Positions 31,333 to 40,964 of a stretch of DNA of 51,786 bases are shown here, one piece after another. The notes beneath the pieces are model-generated. The model ran no database searches, was not told the origin of the DNA, and saw nothing but the letters and a program-made list of their open reading frames with translations. This DNA is from a virus. Position 1 is the stretch's first letter. Every line of letters starts with the position of its first letter. The DNA lies in the IMG/VR virus record IMGVR_UViG_3300025012_000121, positions 1-51,786 of that record. The stretch is one strand, 5' to 3'. The translations under genes and the position numbers were made by a program.

Positions 31333-33006
31333 TTGTCAAATTACCCACCACAAAGATACATATATAAAATTAATTCTACTAGATTAAGAAAATCAAAATG
31401 GAATTTAAATATTAGTATTGATGAAGCATCTGATAAAAATGAATTAGTTTCTTTGGCAGAAAGTGCATTAATTAGATTTATAGATATTATAAATAAAGTT
31501 AACACTAAATCTATATATGAAAAAGTTAATAATGTTTATAGGGATATAAGCAAGATAAAAAAACTACCTACTTCTATTGATAATCGTAGAAAAATTAAAT
31601 CATTATATAATAAAATATATGATTTATTATTGATAAAGGATTATGTTTGTATAGTAATAGATAACAATAAAGATTTTGATAGAATGAATAGTAAGAAAGG
31701 ATTTTATATTAACGGTGTTAAATTTAAACATCTACTAGGCACTCCTGGAGGAGTAAAAAAATATACAATAACTTATGTTAGTGAAAATGTTTATGAAGAT
31801 TTAGAAAATAAAATAGATAATGGTAGAAATATGAATAATAATTTTATACCTGCAAAACTAGAATCATATAAATCTTTAGTTACTTCTTCTAGTATTCCTG
31901 TATCAGATCCAAAAGGAATACTAGTTGTAAATGACTGTATAACAAATTTTAAAGCAAATGTAATTAAAATAGATGATACTATATCAGAGTATCCTGATAT
32001 TGTATATGAAAAAGATTATCCTATTGAATTAAATGATAGTGATGGGTATGGTATTATCTCACCTGAATTAAGTAGAAGATGGATAAAAGAAATTAATAAT
32101 GATAAAAGTATTGATGAAGAAGATAAAGAATATTTTATACCTAGTGGATATTGTCTGCGTAATTCTTTCTGTAAAGGCATGATTTTTTCGTTTAATTTCC
32201 AAGATTTTGCAAAAAATATAGCAAATAAAAAATATATAGTTAAGGATGTTTGGAATGAAGATAGAGACATTAGAAATATAGAATTAATTTTAACAACCTC
32301 AATGCTTAAACTTTGGGATTCTTATGATTCACTTGAACATTATCTATCTTGTTGTAAAAATAATGGATATTCATTTAGTATTACAAAACATACACCTAAA
32401 GTATTGGAAAATGAACGACATACAAATTACCAATTTTTGCAATCTTTATACTTAAATACTGAAGGTATTGAACAGTTAATTAAACCAACGACAGAAGAAA
32501 TACATGATATTATTAGTAAGGATTATAGAAAAAGTATATTATTTCTTAAAGGTATACATTTAGATAAAATTAATTTTAATAATGAAGAAAATGATTTTAT
32601 TAAAGCGTTAATGATTGATAAAAGAATGATAGATGATTCTTTTGTCAAAAATAAAATACATAATACGATTAAAAAAAGAATTAAAGATGCTAAGATAGGT
32701 GTATTAAAGACAAAGGCAAATTACTCTATTGTTTCAGGTGATATTTTTAGTTTATGTCAAAATATATTTGGAATGGAAGTAACAGGTTTGTTAAAAGAAG
32801 GAGAATTTTATTCTAAATATTGGAATGATTTAGATGTAGATAAAGTTGCTTGTTTTCGTGCTCCTATGACTTGTCACAATAATATTAGAATATTAAATTT
32901 GAAGAATACAGAAGATATGCGAAAATGGTATAAATATATGAATACAATTACAATTTTTAATTCATGGGATACTACTGCTCATGCTTTAAATGGTTTAGAT
33001 AAGGAT
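31333..33006 (+). CDS. RNA-polymerase-like protein, exon 1
   Basis: TTG start with GGAGGA upstream; 558 codons. Unspliced, the frame stops at 33007-33009. The last conserved blocks, FRAPMTCHNNIRILNL and DTTAHALNGLDKD, lead into the catalytic D-x-D-x-D motif, which is completed by exon 2 (NGLDKD + SDCVFTTNN). This layout is that of YonO/crAss-type and QDE-1-like polymerases with the DxDxD metal site. Predicted to be a phage RNA polymerase. No promoter specificity can be read from sequence. Confidence 0.7.
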
Positions 33007-34046
33007 TGATTACAGTCCCTTATGTTAGTAATAACATATGAAAAATCCGGTGAACTTGCAGAGCAAGGTGTCACATTGACTTAATTGTTTGTAGTAGGAA
33101 ATGACTACTTAACAATGTGGCTAACAGGGGAAGTCTAAGTGTGTGTTTATAATCAAGGAGGAATAAAATATAGAAGTTTGGAAAAATATTAATATAAATG
33201 GTCTGGATTATGAGGTTAGTAATTATGGTAATATTATAGGAGTTAGTTCTGGAAAATTATTAAAAACTAGATTAAATAAAGATGGATATGTTTGTGTAAC
33301 TGTTGGGAAAAATGATTGTAGAATAACTGAAAGATTACATAGATTGGTTGCAAAATTATTTATTAATAATATTAATAATTATCCAGAAGTTAATCATAAA
33401 GATTTTGATAGAACTAATAATCATGTCGATAATTTAGAGTGGGAAACACATGAATATAATATTAAATATACAGTTTTACATAATAGACATATTGCAAGAG
33501 ATGGAAGAATGAAAGGTGAAAATAATCCAAATTATAACAATAATAGTTTAAAATTAAAATACATGAATAATCCAGAATTAGCAAAACTAAATAATTCTAG
33601 ACCAAAAGAGCAAAATGGCAGAGCAAGAAAAATACAATTATATGATATTAATAATAATTATATAGATACTTTTGAATATATAGGTGCTTGTGCAGAATAT
33701 TTAAGGGATAATAATTTTACAAAAGCAAAAGTTGATTCTATAAGAGGTAATATAATACTAAGTATTAATAATAATAAATCATATTTAAAACATTATTATA
33801 AATTTGTTAGTTAAATTAATATAAATAAACACACATATGATAATCCTGTGCGAAATCTTAATAATTATTAAGATAATCGTTAAACGACTATCCTGAAATA
33901 GTGGTGAAATTCCACAATAGGAGTAGGACTGTAGCGATACAGTGGGTGAAATTCCCTTAAATCGAAGTGCCGGACTCCTTAATTTTTTAAGGATGATGAT
34001 ATAGTCTAGTCCCTTTTGAAATACTGCGAAAGCAGGGGTACAATCG
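33007..34046 (+). mobile_element. Group I intron with HNH ORF
   Basis: 1,040 nt. The 5' splice site follows U (33006) of AAGGAU; an internal guide CAGUCCCUUAU near the 5' end can pair with it. The 3' end is G (34046). Group I core landmarks include AAUCCGGUGAACUUGC, AGGGGAAGUCUAAG and a 3' AUGAUAUAGUCUAGUCCC. Excision joins the exons in phase at the polymerase active-site motif. The HNH gene takes up 33170-33814. Confidence 0.85.
33170..33814 (+). CDS. Intronic NUMOD4-HNH homing endonuclease, AUA start
   Basis: 214 aa if started at ATA 33170, exactly 8 nt after GGAGG (33157-33161). The N-terminus EVWKNININGLDYEVSNYGN is a NUMOD4 motif, normally at the start of such proteins. The HNH core is RLHRLVAKLFINN followed by EVNHKDFDRTNNHVDNLEWE (about 55-105). 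An in-frame TAA at 33164 excludes a longer reading and no ATG/GTG/TTG occurs before about 33341. The C-terminal half (ARKIQLYDINNNYIDTFEYI) is a NUMOD1-like DNA-binding segment. Confidence 0.8.
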   Translation: MEVWKNININGLDYEVSNYGNIIGVSSGKLLKTRLNKDGYVCVTVGKNDCRITERLHRLVAKLFINNINNYPEVNHKDFDRTNNHVDNLEWETHEYNIKYTVLHNRHIARDGRMKGENNPNYNNNSLKLKYMNNPELAKLNNSRPKEQNGRARKIQLYDINNNYIDTFEYIGACAEYLRDNNFTKAKVDSIRGNIILSINNNKSYLKHYYKFVS

Positions 34047-35120
34047 AGTGATTGTGTATTTACAACTAATAATTCTACGATACTTAATTCCATTAAAGAA
34101 ACAGATGCAATATTTTGTGTGCAAAAAACAGCAGATAAAATAATTCCTAAGAAAAAAGATTTTATAAAATCAAATAAAGATGGATTTGGAGATGATATAG
34201 GTGTAACAACAAATCATATCACTTCAATGTTTGATGTATTAGTAAAATTTAAAGAAGATAGTAAAGAATATAAAGAAGTATTAAATAGAATTATGTGTGG
34301 GCAAAATTATCAACAAAATGCGATAGATAAAATTAAAGGTATAGTTAGTAAAAAAATACCTAAAGAATGGTATGATTATCGTTCTGCTATTAGTGATTTT
34401 GATAAGAGTATTGTAGCAAATAAAAAACCTTATTTTTTTAATTATATATATCCATATAGGAAGAAAGTATATGATAGATATATAAACCAAACTAAAAATA
34501 CTTGTCTTATGAGATTCGGTATAACCATAGATGAGTTAATAAGTTTAGAAAATAAAACAGAGGAACAAATTGAATATCTTAAATGGTATTATATTAAAAT
34601 GCCTGTATCTATAAGTAAATCTGTGATGAATCGTATTTGTTGGAGAATTGAAAAAGAGTTTGATAATTATAATATAATTAATAATAATGATTTTGATTAT
34701 TCAATACTAATGACAAATAGTAAATATTCTAAAGGTAGATACAATGCTATTAATAAATTATATCAAGATTATACTGAAAAAACACAACAATATTCTCAAA
34801 ATATAAAAAGTAAAAGAATTGATAATGAAGAAAATAAAATACATAGACAAATTTTAAAAGATACTTTTAAGAAAAAAGCATATGAATTATGTAGTAATGC
34901 TGAAGAATTATGTAATATTGTAATTAGTATTTGCTACAAGAATAATAATTCTAAACAATTTGCATGGGATATTTGTGGAGATATAATTATTAACAATTTA
35001 TTAAAAAATAATAATTATATTGTATCATACCCTATTTTAAATAAATTTGGTGATATTGAGTTTGGTGGTAATAAATTTTCGATGTTTACGGAGGATATTA
35101 ATGAAAATAATATTGAATGA
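34047..35120 (+). CDS. RNA-polymerase-like protein, exon 2
   Basis: 357 aa after splicing, giving a total of about 915 aa. Begins SDCVFTTNNSTILNSIKETD, then FGDDIGVTTNHITSMFDVL, EVLNRIMCGQNYQQNAIDK and KGIVSKKIPKEWYDY, the region after the catalytic site that faces the bridge and trigger elements in this polymerase class. Its stop overlaps the next gene's start (35101). An internal GTG at 34119 could start a fragment but lacks a good ribosome binding site. Confidence 0.75.
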   Translation, partial: SDCVFTTNNSTILNSIKETDAIFCVQKTADKIIPKKKDFIKSNKDGFGDDIGVTTNHITSMFDVLVKFKEDSKEYKEVLNRIMCGQNYQQNAIDKIKGIVSKKIPKEWYDYRSAISDFDKSIVANKKPYFFNYIYPYRKKVYDRYINQTKNTCLMRFGITIDELISLENKTEEQIEYLKWYYIKMPVSISKSVMNRICWRIEKEFDNYNIINNNDFDYSILMTNSKYSKGRYNAINKLYQDYTEKTQQYSQNIKSKRIDNEENKIHRQILKDTFKKKAYELCSNAEELCNIVISICYKNNNSKQFAWDICGDIIINNLLKNNNYIVSYPILNKFGDIEFGGNKFSMFTEDINENNIE

Positions 35121-35895
35121 AAAAGTATTATTAAATAAATCATTAAATGATGGATATGTTGATGATAAACCAAGTATCACAATAAAATTATTAGCAAAAC
35201 ATTTTTTTAAGATTGGTCAAGATAAGGAACAAGTTATTGATTCTATTGATAATTTTATGAGCAATAATTATAAGAAATATAATTTTATGAATTGGAAAAA
35301 TACCATTGAGAATATTGTAAAACAAGTTAGTAATTTATCTGATTATGAATTTTTTTATATTATAAATATATTAGTATATGAAGATGAACTAGAAATTATA
35401 AATAGTATTAATAATTTAAGATTAGAAAAATTAGCTTTTGTCTTACTTGTTTATTCTAAAATATATAATCAAATGAATAAAAATAAAGCTAATTGGGTTA
35501 ATTCAAGTTTAAAAGATATTTTTAGTGATACAAAAATGGCAATAAGTAAAAAAGATCAAGGTTTAATGATTAATAAATTAAAAGATATGGAATTAATAGA
35601 GGTGTCAAGAAAAGTTGAATGTACTAATATGAAAGTTTTATTTGCAAAAGATGAAGGTAAAGTTGCTATTGAAATTATTGATTTTATAGATTTTATATAT
35701 GAATATTTAGATTGGAAAGGTTATAGAATTGATGTTTGTGAAGGAAATAATTGTTGTAGATTAATTATAATGAGAAATAATAAAAATAAATATTGTAGTG
35801 ATTGTGCTAAAATAAATAAATTAGAACAAAATAAGTTGTGGAAAAGAGAATATGATAAAAGTAGGAAAATAGAAAATAGTAATAAACCATTATAA
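35101..35895 (+). CDS. Winged-helix protein with C-terminal zinc finger
   Basis: 264 aa from ATG 35101, GGAGG 7 nt upstream. Overlaps the polymerase stop by 20 nt (translational coupling). Residues about 130-205 (VNSSLKDIFSDTKMAISKKD ... MINKLKDMELIEVSRKV) look like a winged helix. The C-terminus carries CEGNNCCRL and NKYCSDCAK zinc ligands. Could be a specificity factor for the polymerase, by context; unproven. Confidence 0.65.
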   Translation: MKIILNEKVLLNKSLNDGYVDDKPSITIKLLAKHFFKIGQDKEQVIDSIDNFMSNNYKKYNFMNWKNTIENIVKQVSNLSDYEFFYIINILVYEDELEIINSINNLRLEKLAFVLLVYSKIYNQMNKNKANWVNSSLKDIFSDTKMAISKKDQGLMINKLKDMELIEVSRKVECTNMKVLFAKDEGKVAIEIIDFIDFIYEYLDWKGYRIDVCEGNNCCRLIIMRNNKNKYCSDCAKINKLEQNKLWKREYDKSRKIENSNKPL

Positions 35896-35979
35896 ATAAA
35901 GAGTTTTATAACTATATATAAGAAAAATCTTATATGGAAACTATAAGTAATCACGGTGGATGTCTTCGGACTACACTTT

Positions 35980-36010
35980 AGAGAGTTAGGATGCGTCCTG
36001 CTCTCTTTTT
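35980..36010 (+). terminator. Intrinsic terminator
   Basis: AGAGAG / CTCTCT outer stem and AGGA-TGCG-TCCT inner stem, then TTTTT. Upstream at about 35955 is GTCTTCGGAC, a hairpin with UUCG loop. Together they close the polymerase transcript. Confidence 0.85.
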
Positions 36011-36107
36011 AATTTCCTCATTCGTTTTCTATTTTCGTTTCCTATTAAAAAATTTGAAATACAATAAACTAAATAAAATAAACTACAAAAGGAGAATCAA
36101 CGTAACA

Positions 36108-36299
36108 TTGAAACAAATCAGTCAACAAGAAAAAGAATGGTTAATCTCTAAAAAAATTTTAAAAATGGAAGGTGGGAAGTATCCTGATTTGTCTGGTACT
36201 TCAAAAAAGAAGAAAAGTAAAAGGAAAAAGATTTTAGTACCTGATTGGATGGCAGATAGAGTTTTTAAGGATATGTATAAGAAAGATGTTATAGAATAG
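36108..36299 (+). CDS. Small basic hypothetical protein, 63 aa
   Basis: TTG start with GGAG 13 nt upstream; the frame is open further 5' (to about 35991) but that part is the terminator region. Product begins (M)KQISQQEKEWLISKKILK and contains a lysine stretch (SKKKKSKRKKILVPDWMADR). Family not recognised. Confidence 0.6.
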   Translation: MKQISQQEKEWLISKKILKMEGGKYPDLSGTSKKKKSKRKKILVPDWMADRVFKDMYKKDVIE

Positions 36300-36336
36300 T
36301 AAGCAACAAAAATTTTCCGAGAGGAATTGATATCTT

Positions 36337-37557
36337 ATGAAAGAATTAAAAAAGATTTTTGTAGATACAAATGTACTCTTAAGTCCAAAATTTAATTTTG
36401 ATAATTATTCTCGTATATATATAAGTATTGTCTCAATTGAAGAATTAGACAAACTTAAAAGAGATGAACGAATATCATATCAAGCAAGACAAGCAATTAA
36501 AAATATTAATTCTGCTGATAATGTAGATATTATAATGAATGGTGTTAATATTTGTGGTGTAATGTTTTCTAATCAAAGTAATGATAATATGATACTGTCT
36601 ATGGCATATACTACTTATGAAAATAATGATAAAGATATGATTTTTATTTCAGATGATTACAATTTAATTGTTAAAGCACAAGCATTAGGATTACCATGTA
36701 AAATGTTTGAGTTTGAAGATGGTAAGAGTAATGATAAATATAATGGCATTAGAAAACTAACTTTGACAGAGCAAGAATATGTTAATTTACTTGAAAATCC
36801 TAATTTATATAATTTTCAACCTAATGAATATATAATAATTCATAATACAACATCTAATGATGAATATTTATTTACATGGAATAAGTATTTTGAAGAAGTA
36901 AAAATTAAACCAATAATAAATAAATATGTAAATAAAATTGTACCATTAGATATTTATCAAAAAGCATTTATACATATGCTTCAAAATGATAATATAAAAA
37001 TTAAAATAACTGATTCAAAATATGGCGTAGGTAAAAGTTTTTTGATGATACATTGGGCATTGCAAATGTTAGACAAAGAAAAAGTTGATAAGTTATATTT
37101 TGTAAAAAGTGATTCACCACCTAAAGGAAGAAGAGAATTTCCTGCAATCCCAGGAGATGTAGTAGAAAAGACATCTCCTCTACTTGGTGTTTTATGTGAT
37201 ACCACCTCGGAAGATAATATAATGGATATATTACTTAGAAATAATAGATTAGAAATTTTACCTATTCAATTTGCTAAAGGTAGATCACTTCGTAACTCTA
37301 TATTGTATATAAATGAGGCACAAGATTTTACACCTTCTGAAATGGAAAGATTACTTTCTAGAATTGGTGAAGGAACATTTGTATTATTAGATGGTTCTAC
37401 TATGCAGATTGATAATAGATACTGTTTAAATAGAAATGGATTAACTGTTACAAGCAATAATTTCAAAGATAAATATATTGCAGGGCAAGTTAATATGATA
37501 GAAGATCATAGAAGTGAAATTAGTAAAATGGTAAGTGAAATGGATTGGAAGGATTAA
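36337..37557 (+). CDS. PIN-PhoH fusion (YlaK-like) ATPase/ribonuclease
   Basis: 406 aa. N-terminal PIN domain (FVDTNVLL at about 8-15; SIEELDKLKRDE; FISDDYNLIVKA about 106-117) with the Asp residues expected for a Mg-dependent nuclease. C-terminal PhoH ATPase: Walker A-like KYGVGKSFL (about 228-236) and Walker B LYINEAQDF (about 326-334). GAGAGG about 10 nt before the ATG. Family members are implicated in RNA unwinding and cleavage. First gene of the packaging-side run. Confidence 0.88.
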   Translation: MKELKKIFVDTNVLLSPKFNFDNYSRIYISIVSIEELDKLKRDERISYQARQAIKNINSADNVDIIMNGVNICGVMFSNQSNDNMILSMAYTTYENNDKDMIFISDDYNLIVKAQALGLPCKMFEFEDGKSNDKYNGIRKLTLTEQEYVNLLENPNLYNFQPNEYIIIHNTTSNDEYLFTWNKYFEEVKIKPIINKYVNKIVPLDIYQKAFIHMLQNDNIKIKITDSKYGVGKSFLMIHWALQMLDKEKVDKLYFVKSDSPPKGRREFPAIPGDVVEKTSPLLGVLCDTTSEDNIMDILLRNNRLEILPIQFAKGRSLRNSILYINEAQDFTPSEMERLLSRIGEGTFVLLDGSTMQIDNRYCLNRNGLTVTSNNFKDKYIAGQVNMIEDHRSEISKMVSEMDWKD

Positions 37558-37620
37558 AAAGAATAATGGTCGATATTCTATACCTCTTCTACACTATTTT
37601 AAATTGAATTGAGGAATTGT

Positions 37621-38823
37621 ATGGAACATTTAAGAAAAGATAACGAATCAGATTATGATTATATAATTAGACTTATTGAAGGTAAATCAAATGGAATTTA
37701 TGATATTGATTATGTTGAATTATTTAAATTAGCATTTGGGGTAACATTGAATTCTGATGAATGTAGGAAAAGGTATTATGGTTTAAAAATGCTTCTTCCT
37801 TATCTTGATAAAGAAAAGATAATTAATATTAGTGATGATAAGATATTGAATGAGTATGAGCAAAAATTACAAGAATTACAAAAAGAAAAAATAAAAGTTC
37901 AAACAGAAAAAGCAGTATTATCACAATTATTAAGAGAGGATGCAAGATTTGAATTATTTACTGAAAGAGCAATTCAAGCAATAAAAGAAATTCAACCTCT
38001 TCCATCCCCTATTAAAATTATTAATAATAAAAATAAAACAGAAGGATTGTTGTGTATTTCTGATGCACATTTTGGAAAAGAAATTTTAATTAAAGGACTT
38101 AAAGGTGAGATTATTAATGAATATAATGAAGATATATTTAAACAAAGAATGTATAAACTACTTGATAAAACTATAGAAATTTGTAAAAAAGAAAATTTAA
38201 CAGAAATACATATAATGAATCTTGGTGATGAATTAGATGGATTAATTCATCTAGGACAACTTATAAATTTAAAATATGGTGTTATTGAATCAGCAATTAA
38301 ATATTCTTATTTCATAGCAACATGGTTAAATTTATTAAGTGAAAATGTTAAAATAAAATTTTATTCTACATGTGGAAACCATACAGACTTGAGATTGTTA
38401 GGTACTAAAAAAGGGGAATTGCCACATGAAAATATTAGCAAAGTAATTTTTGTTTTAACAAAAGAAATATTAAAAGATAATCCTAATATTGAATGTATGG
38501 AAAATGAAACGGAAATGATATATACACAAATTGCAGGATTTAATGTTTTAGGTACTCATGGTGAAGAAAAAGATGTTCAACAATCAATTAGAGATTATTC
38601 ATATATGTATAATGAAGATATTTCTTACCTTGTAACTGGTCATAAACATCATGCAAATAGTATAAATTTAGGTGTTTCTAAAGGTACTATTGGTGTTGGT
38701 TCAATCTGTGGATTAGATGATTTTAGTTTAAAAATTAAAAAGATTTCTGAAGCAAGTTCTACATTTGTTGTTTTTGAAGAATGTGTTGGTAAAACAATTG
38801 AATATAATATTAGTTTGAATTAA
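37621..38823 (+). CDS. Calcineurin-like metallophosphoesterase
   Basis: 400 aa from ATG 37621 with GAGG 7 nt upstream (an in-frame TTG at 37609 is less likely). Metal motifs ISDAHFG (about 151-157), NLGDELDG, STCGNHTD (GNH), GTHGEE and TGHKHH are in the family order. N-terminal 110 residues include a coiled coil (EQKLQELQKEKIKVQTEKAV). Could act as a phosphodiesterase or SbcD-like nuclease; the substrate is not deducible. Lies between PhoH and ClpP-like genes. Confidence 0.8.
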   Translation: MEHLRKDNESDYDYIIRLIEGKSNGIYDIDYVELFKLAFGVTLNSDECRKRYYGLKMLLPYLDKEKIINISDDKILNEYEQKLQELQKEKIKVQTEKAVLSQLLREDARFELFTERAIQAIKEIQPLPSPIKIINNKNKTEGLLCISDAHFGKEILIKGLKGEIINEYNEDIFKQRMYKLLDKTIEICKKENLTEIHIMNLGDELDGLIHLGQLINLKYGVIESAIKYSYFIATWLNLLSENVKIKFYSTCGNHTDLRLLGTKKGELPHENISKVIFVLTKEILKDNPNIECMENETEMIYTQIAGFNVLGTHGEEKDVQQSIRDYSYMYNEDISYLVTGHKHHANSINLGVSKGTIGVGSICGLDDFSLKIKKISEASSTFVVFEECVGKTIEYNISLN

Positions 38824-38850
38824 AATAAAATGCCGAAAGGTAATATATAC

Positions 38851-39435
38851 ATGGAATATTTAATACCAAATGATAGAATAATGGATGAAATGCGTATTAA
38901 CTCTGCTATGAGAGACAGACGTATTCTATTTTCTGAGGAAATAGAACGAGATTCTATTTTTAAGGTAATGTATTGGCTAGATAGACTTAAATTACTTGAC
39001 AAGAAAAATAATACTAAAGAACCAATAGAAATAGTTTTAGACACATATGGTGGTGATGCGTACTCAACAATTGCTTTATGCTCCAAAATAAAAAGTATGA
39101 TTAATGAAGGATATAATATTATCATAACAGTTCATACTACAGCTTTTTCTGGTGGATTTTGGTTGCTTATATGTGGTTCAGAACGTAGAGCATTACCTGA
39201 TTCTAGAATTATGGTTCATAGTATTATATCAGGTTCATTTGGTAAACATCAAGAAATGATTGATGATATGGAAGAAACTAATACTATGTGGAAAAAGTTA
39301 AAAGAGATAGTTATTAATAATACTAATATAACTGAAGAAAGATTAGAAGAAATTAAGAAATTAAAATATGATTGGTACTTTTGGGGAAGCGAAGCATGTC
39401 AAGACAATCTAAAAGTAGTTGATTATTTAATTTAA
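38851..39435 (+). CDS. ClpP-like serine protease
   Basis: 194 aa from ATG 38851 (AAAGG 10 nt upstream); an in-frame ATG at 38830 lacks a ribosome site. Catalytic Ser100 in TTAFSGGFWLLI, His123 in RIMVHSI and Asp174 in KYDWYFWGSEA match the ClpP/SppA triad. ClpP-fold proteases in phages often process the prohead, but they usually lie beside the capsid gene, which here is 12 kb away with a separate protease-like gene near it. A regulatory role is equally possible. Confidence 0.82.
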   Translation: MEYLIPNDRIMDEMRINSAMRDRRILFSEEIERDSIFKVMYWLDRLKLLDKKNNTKEPIEIVLDTYGGDAYSTIALCSKIKSMINEGYNIIITVHTTAFSGGFWLLICGSERRALPDSRIMVHSIISGSFGKHQEMIDDMEETNTMWKKLKEIVINNTNITEERLEEIKKLKYDWYFWGSEACQDNLKVVDYLI

Positions 39436-39446
39436 GGAGAAAACAT

Positions 39447-39821
39447 ATGAACGATAAAACAAAAACAATATCTCAAACACAAATACAAGAACAAGAATTA
39501 AATACCACTCCCCTACTCTCTTCTACATCAGAAGTGATTCTATTCTTTGAACCATTAGAGATATCAACTGATAATCTAGCAGAAGATACTAATATTCAAT
39601 TAGATTTAGATGAATTTAAAAGAGGATTAAAAGATTCTTCATATTATTCTGGTTTTTACACAGGTTTAATTAATTCAGGTATTTCAATGGATGATTCTAT
39701 TACGTTAATTCTGAATAAAATGAATGTCGATCATAGTGTACAAATAACTAATATAAATGCTAATGCTACTATTGAGAGTTCTAAAAATGCGACAATATTA
39801 AAGGAAAAAGATATGTTGTAA
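39447..39821 (+). CDS. Hypothetical protein, 124 aa
   Basis: AAGGAG before the ATG. Gln/Thr-rich N-terminus (QTQIQEQELNTTPLLSSTSE) and a C-terminal segment with repeats of NINANATIE type. Acidic. Family not recognised. Confidence 0.6.
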   Translation: MNDKTKTISQTQIQEQELNTTPLLSSTSEVILFFEPLEISTDNLAEDTNIQLDLDEFKRGLKDSSYYSGFYTGLINSGISMDDSITLILNKMNVDHSVQITNINANATIESSKNATILKEKDML

Positions 39822-39885
39822 TAATTAAATTATATTTATTACAATTATAAAATAATAATATAAATTTAAAGGAGAATATTAAAAC

Positions 39886-40566
39886 ATGCAACTAACAACC
39901 AAACATTACTATGATGATGAAACTTTTGAACACGTAAAAAGTAAGTTTTATATTGATGGTGAAGAAGTTGATTTTGAATCTTATCAAGATTTTGTTGGTG
40001 GTTTAAGTGAATATAATAAAGAAGAAGTAAAAAAAATAAATGATAGTCCTTATACATACGATGACGATGAAGTTTGTGATTGTTGTGAAGATTGCGAAGG
40101 ATGTAAAGAAGATGAATTTGATTACGGAGAATTGTTAGAATTATTTGCTAAGAGAATTCAAGAGACAAATGGAAATAAAATTTCTATTAAATCTATTTTA
40201 GACGAATTTGCGGATAATTTTATTGAAGATTATGATGAGGAATCAGTTGATAAATGTGATGATTGTGAAAATAAAGATATATGCTTAGATATTAGTATTA
40301 TTGAAGAATTTTATGATCGAATTGAAAACTTAGATTGTGATTGTAGTTCATGTATAAAAAATGTTTTATATGAATTGTTTATGTTGGGTAAGGAAATTGG
40401 ATGGAACGATTGTGAAAAGGAATTTGTTAATGATACAAATAAAAATGAAAAAGAATCTAAAACTAATATTACATGTAATTTAACTGTTAATAATACAAAA
40501 GATGATATGAATAAAGTTGCTGAACAAATACTTAACATGATTAATAATTCTACTAGATGGGGTTAG
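39886..40566 (+). CDS. Cys-rich acidic hypothetical protein, 226 aa
   Basis: AAAGGAG before the ATG. Cys-rich clusters CDCCEDCEGC (about 64-73), CDDCENKDIC (about 124-133) and CDCSSC (about 150-155) suggest bound zinc or iron. Otherwise very acidic. Ends VAEQILNMINNSTRWG. Family not recognised. Followed by a terminator at 40599-40630. Confidence 0.65.
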   Translation: MQLTTKHYYDDETFEHVKSKFYIDGEEVDFESYQDFVGGLSEYNKEEVKKINDSPYTYDDDEVCDCCEDCEGCKEDEFDYGELLELFAKRIQETNGNKISIKSILDEFADNFIEDYDEESVDKCDDCENKDICLDISIIEEFYDRIENLDCDCSSCIKNVLYELFMLGKEIGWNDCEKEFVNDTNKNEKESKTNITCNLTVNNTKDDMNKVAEQILNMINNSTRWG

Positions 40567-40598
40567 ATAGTCGGAAGGACAATTAAATAATCATAGAT

Positions 40599-40630
40599 AA
40601 AACCCATTAATTATTATCTTAATGGGTTTT
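40599..40630 (+). terminator. Intrinsic terminator
   Basis: Stem AAAACCCATTAA / TTAATGGGTTTT with 8-nt loop. Confidence 0.8.
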
Positions 40631-40832
40631 AATGTGTGTTTATTATTTAGTATAGAAGTGAGATTTGGTTGTAATATTTTTTAGGTTAGTATTAGATTAT
40701 AAATATAATAATTTTAAATATGTTTATTTTAAGAAGTTAAGTAATTGGGAATTAGCTATTCCCTCTCTACACATCCTAATTTCTATTTTATTTTTATATG
40801 CGTGGAGAAATGGAGGATAAATTTAAAAATAT
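40631..40832. other. Intergenic leader of packaging genes
   Basis: No gene. An imperfect inverted repeat near 40745-40795 (GGGAATTAGCTATTCCC) and AT-rich sequence; no confident promoter. Confidence 0.45.
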
Positions 40833-40964
40833 TTGTGTAACGGTAATTTAATAATTGATAAAGATAATTTTAATAAATATTATAATTTTAAATTTGATAA
40901 TTTATTAGATAATGAATACAAGTATATTACTTTAAAAGGAGATGATGCCAGATGCCAAGATTAA
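40833..40964 (+). CDS. Possible 43-aa leader ORF
   Basis: TTG at 40833 to TAA at 40964: product starts MCNGNLIIDKDNFNKYYNFK. GGAGG is 16 nt upstream, too far to be convincing. It overlaps the next gene's start by 13 nt. May be translationally coupled or chance. Confidence 0.35.
   Translation: MCNGNLIIDKDNFNKYYNFKFDNLLDNEYKYITLKGDDARCQD

Noticed and set aside
33785-34093. Minus-strand frame across the intron 3' end
   Set aside because: Covers the conserved group I core on the opposite strand, with no start signal.
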